From an uncultured Ignavibacterium sp. (GTDB lineage Bacteria; Bacteroidota; Ignavibacteria; Ignavibacteriales; Ignavibacteriaceae): DNA of 44,798 nt. Below are positions 17,844 to 27,570 of the stretch, in pieces. The stretch covers positions 1 through 44,798 of the forward strand of contig CALHAB010000013.1 of the NCBI GenBank assembly GCA_937934185.1, read 5' to 3'. The notes under the pieces are model-generated. The model searched no databases and was not told where the DNA came from. It worked only from the letters and a program-made list of their open reading frames with translations. The position numbers were made by a program, and so were the translations under genes. Position 1 is the first letter of the stretch. Every line of letters begins with the position of its first letter.

Positions 17844-18263
17844 TTACCGGAACATAGCTTTGATGCTTCCCCAGGTACGTTTAACACCGGAAATACTGTG
17901 GGAAACTGATACTTCAGTTGAGTAAGTAATCTGAGAATTGTTATCGACTATTTTTAATCGATAAGTGAAAATGTAATCGTTACCTTTGAAAATATTATTA
18001 TCAACAAAAGTATAAAATGAATTTGAACCCTTGGGCGTTACAGTTCCAATTTCAATGAAACCGTTGTTAGGAGTTTTTCTTTCAACAACAAATTTGCTGA
18101 GAGATGAGGATTCTTCTCCGGTTTTCCATTCGACTATTATATTCTCGCCGTCACTTCTGGCGGTGATGCTCTGAATAAAAGCCGAAGCAAAAACAGAAGT
18201 AATTAGCAGTAAAATTAATGATATTTTCAAAAGTGTATTTTTCACGACCAAAATATATTCCAA
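17844..18263 (-). CDS. Secreted hypothetical protein with FnIII-like fold
   Basis: ORF; signal peptide; IIVEWKTGEESSSLSKFVVERKTPNNGFIEIGTV resembles FnIII/T9SS-associated repeats. Confidence 0.5.
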   Translation of the reverse strand: MEYILVVKNTLLKISLILLLITSVFASAFIQSITARSDGENIIVEWKTGEESSSLSKFVVERKTPNNGFIEIGTVTPKGSNSFYTFVDNNIFKGNDYIFTYRLKIVDNNSQITYSTEVSVSHSISGVKRTWGSIKAMFR

Positions 18264-18319
18264 GCATTTCTTATTGTCAATAGATTTTACAAATAAAGTT
18301 CTCAGGCAATGTTCATCAA

Positions 18320-19684
18320 TTATGAATTTTTTAAGGGAATTTTTTCATACCAATCTTTCGATAAGTATTTCGATAGAATAATTCCGGAATAAATAACAAT
18401 ATAAACCGGCATTGCCATCCAGGCACCTGTTAGACCATAACCTAAAACTACTCCAAATAAATATGATAGCGGAACTAAAATCAAAAGGTTTGATATGATC
18501 TCTGCTTTCATTACAAATAACATTTTTCCGGCTGCCTGCAATGCATTCGCAAGCACAACTCCGATTGCATAAAAGATTTGAGCAAAGCCGGCAATTCTAA
18601 GAGCAGGTTTTGCTGTCTCGATGATTGAATAATCATTCGTTATAATAAGTAAAACATATTGAGGTACAAGTATGAATATAAATCCCAAAGCCAATGTATA
18701 AATTGTTGCAACTTTAGCAGTCTCAAGTCCATAAATTTTTGCGAGATTAAGTTTACCTGCACCAAGATTATTTCCAACCAAAGTCTGTACAGCTATACCA
18801 AATCCAAAACAAGGTAGAAATGATATAAACAAAGTGCTAATTGTTGCCTGAGTTGCTGCTTGTTCCTGAGTTCCAATAATTCCTGTTATCGCAACAAAAA
18901 TTAAGAAGCCAATCAGAATAAAAACATTCTGAAGAGAAACGGGAATCGAAATTTTCCAGATGGATTTTATCACATCAAAATCAATTTTAATTTTTTTAAA
19001 GTTTTGGAATTTGTTTCTGTAAGAAGGTAAAAGCATTATTGAAGTATAAAAGAAAAAATCAAATGATGAAGCTAATGTAGAACCAAGACCGGCTCCTGCC
19101 AAACCCATTCTCGGCATTCCGAAATTACCAAATATGAAAATGTAATTAAATATAATGTTAAGAAGATTTGTGATGATTCCTGAGAACATAAAAATTTTTG
19201 TTTTACTGATTCCAAAATAAAATCCGCGGTATGAAACAGATATCAGAAAAAATGGAATCCCAAGAAAGCGATAAAAGATATACTCAGACGCATAGTGTGC
19301 AACCGTATCATCTGAAGCAAATAAATCAGAAATTGGTTTTGCGAAGAAAGCCCCAATTGCAGCTACAATTACTCCAATTGATAACGAAATGAGTAGTGAG
19401 TTATTTAAAGTATTTCCACATTCAACAAAATCATTTTGACCAAATCTTCTTGCAACTATAACATGGGTTCCTGTGGCAAGACTTGAGAAAAAACTTATTA
19501 AAGCCCAGGTTGCAAGAACTCCAATTCCCATTGCGGCCAGAGCATATGTAGCTTCACTTAATCTTCCAACCATAGCAGTATCCACTAAGGAAACAACCAT
19601 TTGAGTTGAGAGGCCTGCAATAGCTGGTAATGCAATGCGGAGAATTTTCTTATAGAAGTTATTAATTGGTAATAATGTATTCAT
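18320..19684 (-). CDS. MATE family efflux transporter
   Basis: ORF; ~12 TM; LRIALPAIAGLSTQMVVSLVDTAMVGRLSEATYALAAMGIG. Confidence 0.92.
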   Translation of the reverse strand: MNTLLPINNFYKKILRIALPAIAGLSTQMVVSLVDTAMVGRLSEATYALAAMGIGVLATWALISFFSSLATGTHVIVARRFGQNDFVECGNTLNNSLLISLSIGVIVAAIGAFFAKPISDLFASDDTVAHYASEYIFYRFLGIPFFLISVSYRGFYFGISKTKIFMFSGIITNLLNIIFNYIFIFGNFGMPRMGLAGAGLGSTLASSFDFFFYTSIMLLPSYRNKFQNFKKIKIDFDVIKSIWKISIPVSLQNVFILIGFLIFVAITGIIGTQEQAATQATISTLFISFLPCFGFGIAVQTLVGNNLGAGKLNLAKIYGLETAKVATIYTLALGFIFILVPQYVLLIITNDYSIIETAKPALRIAGFAQIFYAIGVVLANALQAAGKMLFVMKAEIISNLLILVPLSYLFGVVLGYGLTGAWMAMPVYIVIYSGIILSKYLSKDWYEKIPLKNS

Positions 19685-19703
19685 TCAGAAAATTAAATAA
19701 AAA

Positions 19704-19733
19704 AATTGTCAGCCCCTTTTCCGAGACTGACAA
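19704..19733 (-). terminator. Rho-independent terminator downstream of tRNA-Ala
   Basis: Minus strand: ATTGTCAG-TCTCGGAAAAGGGG-CTGACAAT followed by TTTTTT. Confidence 0.7.
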
Positions 19734-19750
19734 TAAAATGTAAAATATCG

Positions 19751-19823
19751 TGGAGCTAAGCGGGATCGAACCGCTGACCTTCTGAATGCCATTCAGACGC
19801 TCTCCCAGCTGAGCTATAGCCCC
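19751..19823 (-). tRNA. tRNA-Ala(GGC)
   Basis: RC: GGGGCTATAGCTCAGCTGGGAGAGCGTCTGAATGGCATTCAGAAGGTCAGCGGTTCGATCCCGCTTAGCTCCA; anticodon loop ATGGCAT; no genomically encoded CCA. Confidence 0.95.
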
Positions 19824-19933
19824 AGAAATTTATATTTTTGCACAGCAAATTTAAGTTAATTGTTAACTTTTTACAATTATCGGAAACCAATAATTCTGCC
19901 TTTTTTTCTTTCAATTGATTAAATAGGTTTGAA

Positions 19934-20338
19934 ATGAATATGAAAATAATTTTCAAAATACCTCTTCTTCTTTATGTTTTAATTTTCATCCCGGCTTGTG
20001 ATGATACAATCACTAATCAGGATGTTGATAATATGATTATTCCAAATTCCAATGTTAGCTTCTCTCAGCATATTTATCCCGTATTTCAGGTTAAGTGTTT
20101 TAGTTGCCACGGAAACGGAATATATGAAGCTGGTCTGGATCTTACTCTTCGATCAAGATTTGTTGATGGGAGAATTGTAGTTCCCGGAGATACATTAACA
20201 AGTATTCTAGTTTGGAGAATTGACAGACCTCCGAGAGCAGGATTTAATCCGATGCCACCGGAATTTATGCCTCAGTTAACACCCAATCAGATTAAAGGAA
20301 TTAAGATTTGGATTGCTGAAGGTGCCTTAGATAATTAA
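19934..20338 (+). CDS. Small c-type-cytochrome-like lipoprotein
   Basis: ORF; lipobox FIPACDD; single heme motif CFSCH; QHIYPVFQVKCFSCHGNG and MPPE. Confidence 0.7.
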   Translation: MNMKIIFKIPLLLYVLIFIPACDDTITNQDVDNMIIPNSNVSFSQHIYPVFQVKCFSCHGNGIYEAGLDLTLRSRFVDGRIVVPGDTLTSILVWRIDRPPRAGFNPMPPEFMPQLTPNQIKGIKIWIAEGALDN

Positions 20339-21327
20339 ATCCATTTCATTTCTTTGTACCATTCAACTGTTCTTTTTATTCCTTCATCAATTGAAATATT
20401 CTGATGATAACCAAGATCTCTGATTGCTTTCGAAGTATCGCAAATCCAATATTGCTGTGTTATGTCTTTTGCCTTTTCAATATTCAATGTTGCCGGCTTC
20501 GAACTGAACATTGCTGCAAATTGTGCAACTGCAGCAATTGTATAAACCAAAAAGTGTGGAACTTTAATGACAATCGGTTTTTTACCAATAATTTTTGCAG
20601 TGATGTTATTTATCTGAGGCCAGGTATAAAATTCCTCTGAACTTATGAAATAAATTTTTCCAATTGCAATATCATTTGTAGCAGCGAGATAAAAGCCATT
20701 TACCAAATCCTGAACATGAATTAAACTTAATTTCTTTTCATTAAAACCTATTGTAGTAGTTAATCCTTTACTAAATGTCTTGAAGTATATAAATATCTCA
20801 GTATCTCTTTCACCATAGACCGCAGGTGCACGGCAGATTGTTACAGGTAACTGATCTTTAAATGAAAGAACCAACTTCTCTTCTTCTAATTTGCTTTTGC
20901 CATAAGTGGTAATTGGTTTACACTCAGACTCTTCATTAACCGGTTTTCCATCATAAGATGGACCTGTAACTGTTTGGCTGCTTACTACCAAAAATCTTTT
21001 CAGATTAGCTCCGCTTTCTAATGCTGCTTCAATCAGAGTTCTGGTGGTTTCAACATTTCCTTTAAAGTAGCCTTCCCTGGTTTTTGATTTCACTACACCA
21101 GCAACATGAAATATATAATCTGAATCTTTAATTACTTCTTTCAAAGCTTCCTTATTATACAATCCGCAATCGTATATTTTAACATCTTTACCTTGAAGCC
21201 ATTTCAGATCAGAGGATTTTCTTGTAATGCATCTTACTTCATAACCTTTGTCAAGCAATAAGTCAACTAAATGACTACCGACAAAACCGGTTCCTCCGGT
21301 AACAACAGCAACTTGTTTATCTCCCAT
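20335..21327 (-). CDS. NAD-dependent epimerase/dehydratase (extended SDR)
   Basis: [16 protein letters not shown], catalytic [15 protein letters not shown]. Confidence 0.9.
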   Translation of the reverse strand: MGDKQVAVVTGGTGFVGSHLVDLLLDKGYEVRCITRKSSDLKWLQGKDVKIYDCGLYNKEALKEVIKDSDYIFHVAGVVKSKTREGYFKGNVETTRTLIEAALESGANLKRFLVVSSQTVTGPSYDGKPVNEESECKPITTYGKSKLEEEKLVLSFKDQLPVTICRAPAVYGERDTEIFIYFKTFSKGLTTTIGFNEKKLSLIHVQDLVNGFYLAATNDIAIGKIYFISSEEFYTWPQINNITAKIIGKKPIVIKVPHFLVYTIAAVAQFAAMFSSKPATLNIEKAKDITQQYWICDTSKAIRDLGYHQNISIDEGIKRTVEWYKEMKWI

Positions 21328-21432
21328 ATACTCCGTCTTAATTTGATTTTACAAACTTATATTTTAATTTTCGCCGACAAAATTACTAAAAAGAATAATT
21401 ATCCTTTAATATTGTATAATACAGGAGGAATT

Positions 21433-22623
21433 TTGGACTTATTCAAAAAGTGTTACGAGTTCACAAGAGCTGATGAAGTTAAAGCAATGGGGGTTTATCC
21501 ATATTTCAGACCAATCGAAGAAAATGAAGGACCTGTCGTTAAGATTGAAGGTAAGAGAATCATAATGGCTGGCTCCAACAATTATCTTGGGCTGACCGGA
21601 CATCCGAAGGTTAAAGAAGCAGCAATTAAAGCTGTTGAAAAATACGGAACAGGCTGCTCAGGTTCACGTTATCTCACTGGCACACTTGATTTACACATCG
21701 AGCTTGAATCAAGACTAGCTAAATTTTTCAATACCGAAGCTGTTTTACTTTACAGCACTGGTTATCAAACAGCACAAGGTATTATCCCAACACTTGTTCA
21801 GAGAAACGAATATGTCATTTCAGATAAAGATAATCATGCTTGTATTGTTGCTGGTACTTTGATGACTAAAGGTTCAATGGGAGAATTAGTTCGTTATAAA
21901 CATAATGATATGGATGACCTTGAAAGAGTCATTTCAAAAATTCCGCTTGATGCAGGAAAGCTGATCGTTAGTGATGGTGTATTTAGCACTGGTGGTGAGA
22001 TTGTTGAATTGCCTCGCTTGAATCAAATTGCCAAAAAATATAATGCGAGAATTCTTATTGATGATGCTCACGCAGTAGGTGTAATTGGAAAAGGTGGAAG
22101 AGGTACAGCAAGTGAGTTCAATCTTGAAAAAGAAGTGGACCTCACCATGGGAACTTTCAGTAAGACTTTCGCTTCTTTGGGTGGATTTGTTGCTGGTGCA
22201 GAAAGAGTTATTAACTATCTTAAGCATTTTTCATCGGCTTTGATTTTCAGCGCTTCGCCTACCCCTGCTTCTGTAGCTGCTGCTTTAGCTGCTTTGGATA
22301 TACTTGAGAAACACCCTGAATTAGTTAATAAATTAATTGACAACGCAAATTATATGAGAACAAATCTTCGTTCTCTGGGTTTCAATGTTCTTGATGGAAG
22401 AACAGCTATTGTACCAGTAATCGTTGGTGACGATGCATTAGCTTTTCAAATGTGGAGAATGCTTTATGATAACGGTGTTTTCGTAAATGTATTTATATCT
22501 CCTGGTGTACCTCCGGGCAGACAAATGATGCGTACAAGCTATATGGCTACACATGAAAAGAGTCATCTTGATGAAATTCTTAATGTGTTTGAAACAGCCG
22601 GTAAAAAACTTGGAATCATATAA
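21433..22623 (+). CDS. Alpha-oxoamine synthase family PLP enzyme, serine palmitoyltransferase-like
   Basis: ORF trimmed to TTG at 21433 behind AGGAGG (21423-21428); [85 protein letters not shown]. Confidence 0.88.
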   Translation: MDLFKKCYEFTRADEVKAMGVYPYFRPIEENEGPVVKIEGKRIIMAGSNNYLGLTGHPKVKEAAIKAVEKYGTGCSGSRYLTGTLDLHIELESRLAKFFNTEAVLLYSTGYQTAQGIIPTLVQRNEYVISDKDNHACIVAGTLMTKGSMGELVRYKHNDMDDLERVISKIPLDAGKLIVSDGVFSTGGEIVELPRLNQIAKKYNARILIDDAHAVGVIGKGGRGTASEFNLEKEVDLTMGTFSKTFASLGGFVAGAERVINYLKHFSSALIFSASPTPASVAAALAALDILEKHPELVNKLIDNANYMRTNLRSLGFNVLDGRTAIVPVIVGDDALAFQMWRMLYDNGVFVNVFISPGVPPGRQMMRTSYMATHEKSHLDEILNVFETAGKKLGII

Positions 22624-22640
22624 CCAAATTCATTCCTGTG

Positions 22641-22670
22641 ATAGCATACTCTTTTGAGTATGCTATTTTT
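22641..22670 (+). terminator. Perfect 11-bp-stem hairpin plus T tract after the SPT-like gene
   Basis: ATAGCATACTC-TTTT-GAGTATGCTAT followed by TTTTATTT. Confidence 0.8.
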
Positions 22671-22687
22671 ATTTAAGAGGTTTATCA

Positions 22688-23809
22688 ATGAGTGAAATAA
22701 AAATTTCAACAGTTAAAACAAAATCCGATTTAATGCGGTTTATAAAATTTCAATGGAAAATTTACAAAGGTGACCCATACTGGGTTCCGCCTTTGATAAT
22801 GGATAGGAAAAAACTTTTAAGTAAAGAAAAGAATCCCTTTTTCAAACACGGTGATGCTGAATATTTTCTTGCGGAAAGAGATGGAGAACTTGTAGGCAGA
22901 ATTGCCGCAATAAGAAATGACCTGCACAATAAATATCATCACGATAAGGTTGGTTTCTTTGGTTTCTTTGAAAGCATCAACGATCAGAAAGTTGCCAATG
23001 CTTTATTTGATGCAGCAAAGAATTGGTTAAAAGAGAGAGGATTTAATGCAATGCGCGGTCCGGCAAATCCATCAAGTAATGATGAGTATGCAATGCTGAT
23101 TGATGGCTTTAACGATTCACCAAGACTGCTAATGCCTTACAATCCACTTTACTACATTAATCTTTGCGAAAATTATGGATTTAAAAAAGCTAAGGATCTT
23201 TATGCTTATAGTCTTGAACACGACAAAGTTGTTTCTTCTGATAAAGTAAGAAGAGTTGCTGAGATTGCAGCTAAACGAACAGGCATAAAAATCACTTCAT
23301 TGAATATGAAAGATTTTAAGAATGAGCTTATGAAAGTTAAATATGTTTATAACAAAGCATGGGCTCCCAATTGGGGATTCGTTCCGATGACTGATGAAGA
23401 GATTGACGCTGCTGCAAAAGATCTAAAACCACTTGCTGAACCTTCACTTGTTTTGTTTGGCGAGATAAACAATCAGTTGGTTGGTTTTGCTCTTGTGATG
23501 CTTGACTACAATCAAGTCTTTAAGGAAATGAACGGACATCTGTTCCCTTTTAATTTTATCAAGCTATACACAAAAAAGAAAAATATCACCTGGGCAAGAA
23601 TAATTACTTTAGGTATTATTCCTGAATATCAAAGGAAAGGTTTGGATGCAGTTTTCTATTGGGAAATTGTAAACCGCGCTGCTAAAGTTGGAATTTATAA
23701 AGGCGAAGCAAGCTGGATACTCGAAGACAACGATATGATGAATCGCGGTGCAGAAGCTCTCAATGCAGAAATCTATAAAAAATATCGTGTATGGGAAATT
23801 CCTATCTGA
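22688..23809 (+). CDS. GNAT-like acyltransferase
   Basis: ORF; MRFIKFQWKIYKGDPYWVPPLIMDRKKLLSKEKNPFFKHGDAEYFLAERDGELVGRIAAIRN; RGPANPSSNDEYAMLIDGF. Confidence 0.75.
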   Translation: MSEIKISTVKTKSDLMRFIKFQWKIYKGDPYWVPPLIMDRKKLLSKEKNPFFKHGDAEYFLAERDGELVGRIAAIRNDLHNKYHHDKVGFFGFFESINDQKVANALFDAAKNWLKERGFNAMRGPANPSSNDEYAMLIDGFNDSPRLLMPYNPLYYINLCENYGFKKAKDLYAYSLEHDKVVSSDKVRRVAEIAAKRTGIKITSLNMKDFKNELMKVKYVYNKAWAPNWGFVPMTDEEIDAAAKDLKPLAEPSLVLFGEINNQLVGFALVMLDYNQVFKEMNGHLFPFNFIKLYTKKKNITWARIITLGIIPEYQRKGLDAVFYWEIVNRAAKVGIYKGEASWILEDNDMMNRGAEALNAEIYKKYRVWEIPI

Positions 23810-25770
23810 AAAAGATTTTAATTTATTCAGTTTTATTTTTTACTTCTTCAATATGTTTTGCTCAATTCGATTCAAATAAAATTGATTTAATTGAAACTAC
23901 TGCTAAAAGAGAATTCGATAAAAATATTTTATATAAATATCTCTTATCATCTGACAGCACTGATATTATTGCTGCTCTTTTATCCATTTCTCATTCCGAG
24001 GACACTTCATTCGTTCAGGACTTAACTAAACTTAATTTTAACAAATATGGTAAATGGATTTCCTTTGCATTAGGCCAGATTGGGAATTCTTTTTCTTCCA
24101 AAGAATTTCTTTTTGATAAATTAGCTCAGAACGACTGTAATTGCTCAGAGTTTATCTTTAGCGCTCTTGGAAAAACAGGAAATCAAACTGCCCTTGCAGA
24201 ACTAATAAACTTTTACAATGAACATCCGGAAATTGAAGGAATCGAGGAAGCTATACTTCAATTTCGTAATAGAAATATAACAGATGAACGAAGCAAGGAA
24301 ATTTTAATAAACGAATTCAATAATTCTAAATCATCATTCGAGAGAAAGAAAAAAATTTTATTCACACTTGCAAGGTTAGGCAGTAATAGTTTATTAAATA
24401 GTGAGTTAATTAAAATACTTTCCAAGAGTAATGATAATGAAATGCTTCAGTTAGTTCTGATGAATTTCAGAGTTCAGAAATATTTTCCTGATAATTCTGA
24501 ACTGATAGACAAGCTTTTCAACGAAGATGATGAAGTTAGAATAGAATTAATAAAAGCACTTCCTTACTCAAAAGCAACAAATGAAGTACTTAAGCTTTTC
24601 ACATTGATCTTATCAGATACAACAATGAATGAAAATATTTTGATTGAAACACTCAGAGCACTTCAAATTCAAAAATGGGAAACTGACTTATTGCATAATT
24701 ATGGCATCGCGGCTCTTCTTAAACAGATAATTAAAAACAAGGAGAAAACTTTTATAGTTACTGAAGCGATTAGATCATATTCGCATCTTTATGGAACCAA
24801 AGATTTAAGTCAGGATACTTTACTCATAAGGAACCTATCAGAAATTAACCTAATTCAATTGTTAGTTATTGAAAGTAATGATTTACAATTTTCCTCTTTG
24901 CTCAACCATTATAGTAGAATTTCAGCACCAAAAGAAAAACTTAATGCTCTGGAAATAATTTTGAATCTGAGTAATGAATTTTCAGGAGATAAAGACTTCA
25001 ATAATTTTATTTTTAATGAACTCCAATCAGAAGATCCTGCAGCTATTTCTATTATTGCAGATGGAGTTGATTCAGTGTTTATTTCGAATAATTCTGATAT
25101 GCTCTTAAAAATAATTCAGAGTCAAGCTAATAAATTCAAGCACAGCTCAGATTTTATTGAAGCAGAGATATCATTGATCAATCTTGCGGGAAAGATTTCC
25201 GATGATTATCAAAGAAAATTAATTGCAGATTTATCTGATACACAACTTTATTCTCTAAGAAAATTCTTAAAGAAATTTAATCCTGCAATAGGGGCAATCA
25301 ATAAATCTTTCGATAATTTATCAAAGCTTCTACGGGATGCGTTTAATTATTCCGGCGCAATAATAAAAACCAACAAAGGTGCTATCGAAATAAAATTCAG
25401 GCCGGAATTAGCTCCGATAACTGTAGGTAATTTTATCTTTCTTGCAAAGAATAATTTTTATGACGGAATAATTTTTCACAGAGTTGTTCCGGGGTTTGTA
25501 ATACAAGCTGGTGATCCAACAGGAACCGGCTGGGGCGGACCTGGTTATGAGATTATTTCTGAATTTTCGCCAGAAGAATTTAGAACGGGTTCAGTTGGAA
25601 TCGCAAGTGCCGGAAAAGATACCGAAGGTTCGCAATTCTTTATTATGCAAGGTTATTATCCACATTTAAATTCAAGATACACATTATTTGCAGAAGTGAT
25701 AAGCGGACTTGATGTTGCAATGAGAATATCTGAAGATGATCAGATTATTTCAATTGAAATAGTGAAATAA
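23791..25770 (+). CDS. Secreted helical-repeat protein with C-terminal cyclophilin-type peptidyl-prolyl isomerase
   Basis: ORF; signal peptide; C-terminus NKGAIEIKFRPELAPITVGNFIFLAKNNFYDGIIFHRVVPGFVIQAGDPTGTGWGGPGY...GSQFFIMQGYYPHLNSRYTLFAEVISG. Confidence 0.88.
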   Translation: MGNSYLKKILIYSVLFFTSSICFAQFDSNKIDLIETTAKREFDKNILYKYLLSSDSTDIIAALLSISHSEDTSFVQDLTKLNFNKYGKWISFALGQIGNSFSSKEFLFDKLAQNDCNCSEFIFSALGKTGNQTALAELINFYNEHPEIEGIEEAILQFRNRNITDERSKEILINEFNNSKSSFERKKKILFTLARLGSNSLLNSELIKILSKSNDNEMLQLVLMNFRVQKYFPDNSELIDKLFNEDDEVRIELIKALPYSKATNEVLKLFTLILSDTTMNENILIETLRALQIQKWETDLLHNYGIAALLKQIIKNKEKTFIVTEAIRSYSHLYGTKDLSQDTLLIRNLSEINLIQLLVIESNDLQFSSLLNHYSRISAPKEKLNALEIILNLSNEFSGDKDFNNFIFNELQSEDPAAISIIADGVDSVFISNNSDMLLKIIQSQANKFKHSSDFIEAEISLINLAGKISDDYQRKLIADLSDTQLYSLRKFLKKFNPAIGAINKSFDNLSKLLRDAFNYSGAIIKTNKGAIEIKFRPELAPITVGNFIFLAKNNFYDGIIFHRVVPGFVIQAGDPTGTGWGGPGYEIISEFSPEEFRTGSVGIASAGKDTEGSQFFIMQGYYPHLNSRYTLFAEVISGLDVAMRISEDDQIISIEIVK

Positions 25771-26652
25771 TTACTTCAGCACTTCATTATATTTTGAGAT
25801 ATGTGAAGGATCAATTCTCTTTAATCTGTTAAAAATATTTATATCACGATAATCTCTGAGAAGGTCAGTTATTTCGCCATTCTTAGCATCAAAAAAAGTT
25901 CGGATCAGAACACTGTTAATATCAGTTTTGTTTTTCATATCGTTCAAAACATTAACAAGATTTGCAATGTGTTCCTGAGCTTCCTGTTTATTTACCTGAT
26001 AAAGATCTAATCCATAGTGATATTCATAAAAAGCTTCGCGGAAAGGTCTGAATTTATCATTCAGCAAATCCTCACAAAGTCTTGTACGATTGTATGCATC
26101 GCTTGTTCTTTCCCAACCTTTTTTATAATTGCTGTTCATACCAAGATTGGCAATGTTAAATGCCTTCTGAAAAAATTCTGTACCGTAAAATTCGCCCCAG
26201 GTCTCATAATCGAAACCGATAATTATATTAGCATAAAAATCAAGAAAGCTTGTTATCGGATCATAAATGCTCTGATTAGAATAAAGTGGCTGACCTTTTT
26301 CATATTTAAAATTCCAGTTACCGTCATTGATTGTAAGCATTGGTGATTGTTTGTCAGATTTGAAAACTGGTCTTGTACTCGTTACAACAACCTGAGCAGA
26401 ATATTCAATATCACTTGCAGCATTTGTAAAAAATATATTTAATGCACAATTAATTTTTTCACCTTCAAATGGCTCGTTTGTAAACTGAGTTTTGTTCATA
26501 TATGTTTCTATTTCAGAGGCAAAGTTTGCAAGCAGTTCACGGTTGTTTATCGGAAGTTTTTCATAATTAACTGTTACACGACAATTTAATTCCTGAGCAG
26601 AAATACTAATCGTGAGTAACAAACTAAAGATAATTAAAATATTTTTTTTCAT
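25771..26652 (-). CDS. DUF4835 family protein
   Basis: ORF; signal peptide then ELNCRVTVNYEKLPINNRELLANFASEIETYMNKTQFTNEPFEGEKINC. Confidence 0.8.
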   Translation of the reverse strand: MKKNILIIFSLLLTISISAQELNCRVTVNYEKLPINNRELLANFASEIETYMNKTQFTNEPFEGEKINCALNIFFTNAASDIEYSAQVVVTSTRPVFKSDKQSPMLTINDGNWNFKYEKGQPLYSNQSIYDPITSFLDFYANIIIGFDYETWGEFYGTEFFQKAFNIANLGMNSNYKKGWERTSDAYNRTRLCEDLLNDKFRPFREAFYEYHYGLDLYQVNKQEAQEHIANLVNVLNDMKNKTDINSVLIRTFFDAKNGEITDLLRDYRDINIFNRLKRIDPSHISKYNEVLK

Positions 26653-26721
26653 ATTTGAACCAGCTATTTTTTACAAGTTTAATATATAGATTTAGCATAT
26701 ATCTGACAATCAATTAAATAA

Positions 26722-27570
26722 TTGATGAAATATCTTTCTCTGATATTGTTTTGCACAACATTAACATTAGCGCAATTTAATCCCGGAGCCAAACAAATTT
26801 CTCTGGCTAATTCAGATGCAGCACTAAGCAATGATGTTTTCTCATTGTTTAATAACCCTGCAGGACTATCACAACTGAATTGGCGGGAAGTTGGTATTTA
26901 TTACTCACCTGCTCCATTCGGTTTAACTGAACTTGCAAATGGTTATGTAGCTTTTAACGAACCATTTAGTTTTGGTTCTGTATCGCTTGGCGGAATGACT
27001 TACGGCTATGAAGTTTATCGGGAATCAAAAGTATTATTAGCTTACTCTTACAACTATCAAAATAAATTCTTTGCTGGTGCTGCAGTGAATTATCACACTG
27101 TTTCAATTCAGAATTACGGCAGCGATAACGCATTCTATTTTAATTTGGGAGGATTAGCATATTTAACAAACGATTTCAGATTTGGTTTTTCATTTCATAA
27201 TATCAATCGTGCTTCTTTCGGGAATGACGATGGACAGATTCCAGTGGTATTGAACACCGGAATAAGTTATGATGTAATTAATACGCTCACATTAAACGCA
27301 GCAATTGAGAAAGACATTAAACATAAAGCTTCCTTTATGTTTGGTGCTGATTATGATTTGATTGAATATCTCTCACTAAGAACCGGATTCTCAAATGAGC
27401 CGTCAAGGTTTTCTGTCGGTTTAGGAATAAATTATTCTTTGTTAAGTCTGGATTATGCAATGTTTACTCATTCTGATTTGGGATTAACGCATCAGGTTGG
27501 TCTTATTATTAGCTTTGACAAAAACGGAAGTCGAAGAGAAATGATCAGGAATTATCTTGGAATTAAATAA
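26722..27570 (+). CDS. PorV/PorQ-like (UPF0164) outer membrane beta-barrel protein
   Basis: ORF; signal peptide; GAKQISLANSDAALSNDVFSLFNNPAGLSQLNWREVGIYYSP followed by alternating beta-strand pattern. Confidence 0.7.
   Translation: MMKYLSLILFCTTLTLAQFNPGAKQISLANSDAALSNDVFSLFNNPAGLSQLNWREVGIYYSPAPFGLTELANGYVAFNEPFSFGSVSLGGMTYGYEVYRESKVLLAYSYNYQNKFFAGAAVNYHTVSIQNYGSDNAFYFNLGGLAYLTNDFRFGFSFHNINRASFGNDDGQIPVVLNTGISYDVINTLTLNAAIEKDIKHKASFMFGADYDLIEYLSLRTGFSNEPSRFSVGLGINYSLLSLDYAMFTHSDLGLTHQVGLIISFDKNGSRREMIRNYLGIK

Noticed and set aside
19756-19956. 66-aa ORF (…GYSSAGRASEWHSEGQRFDPA)
   Set aside because: Translation through tRNA-Ala, a familiar spurious annotation.
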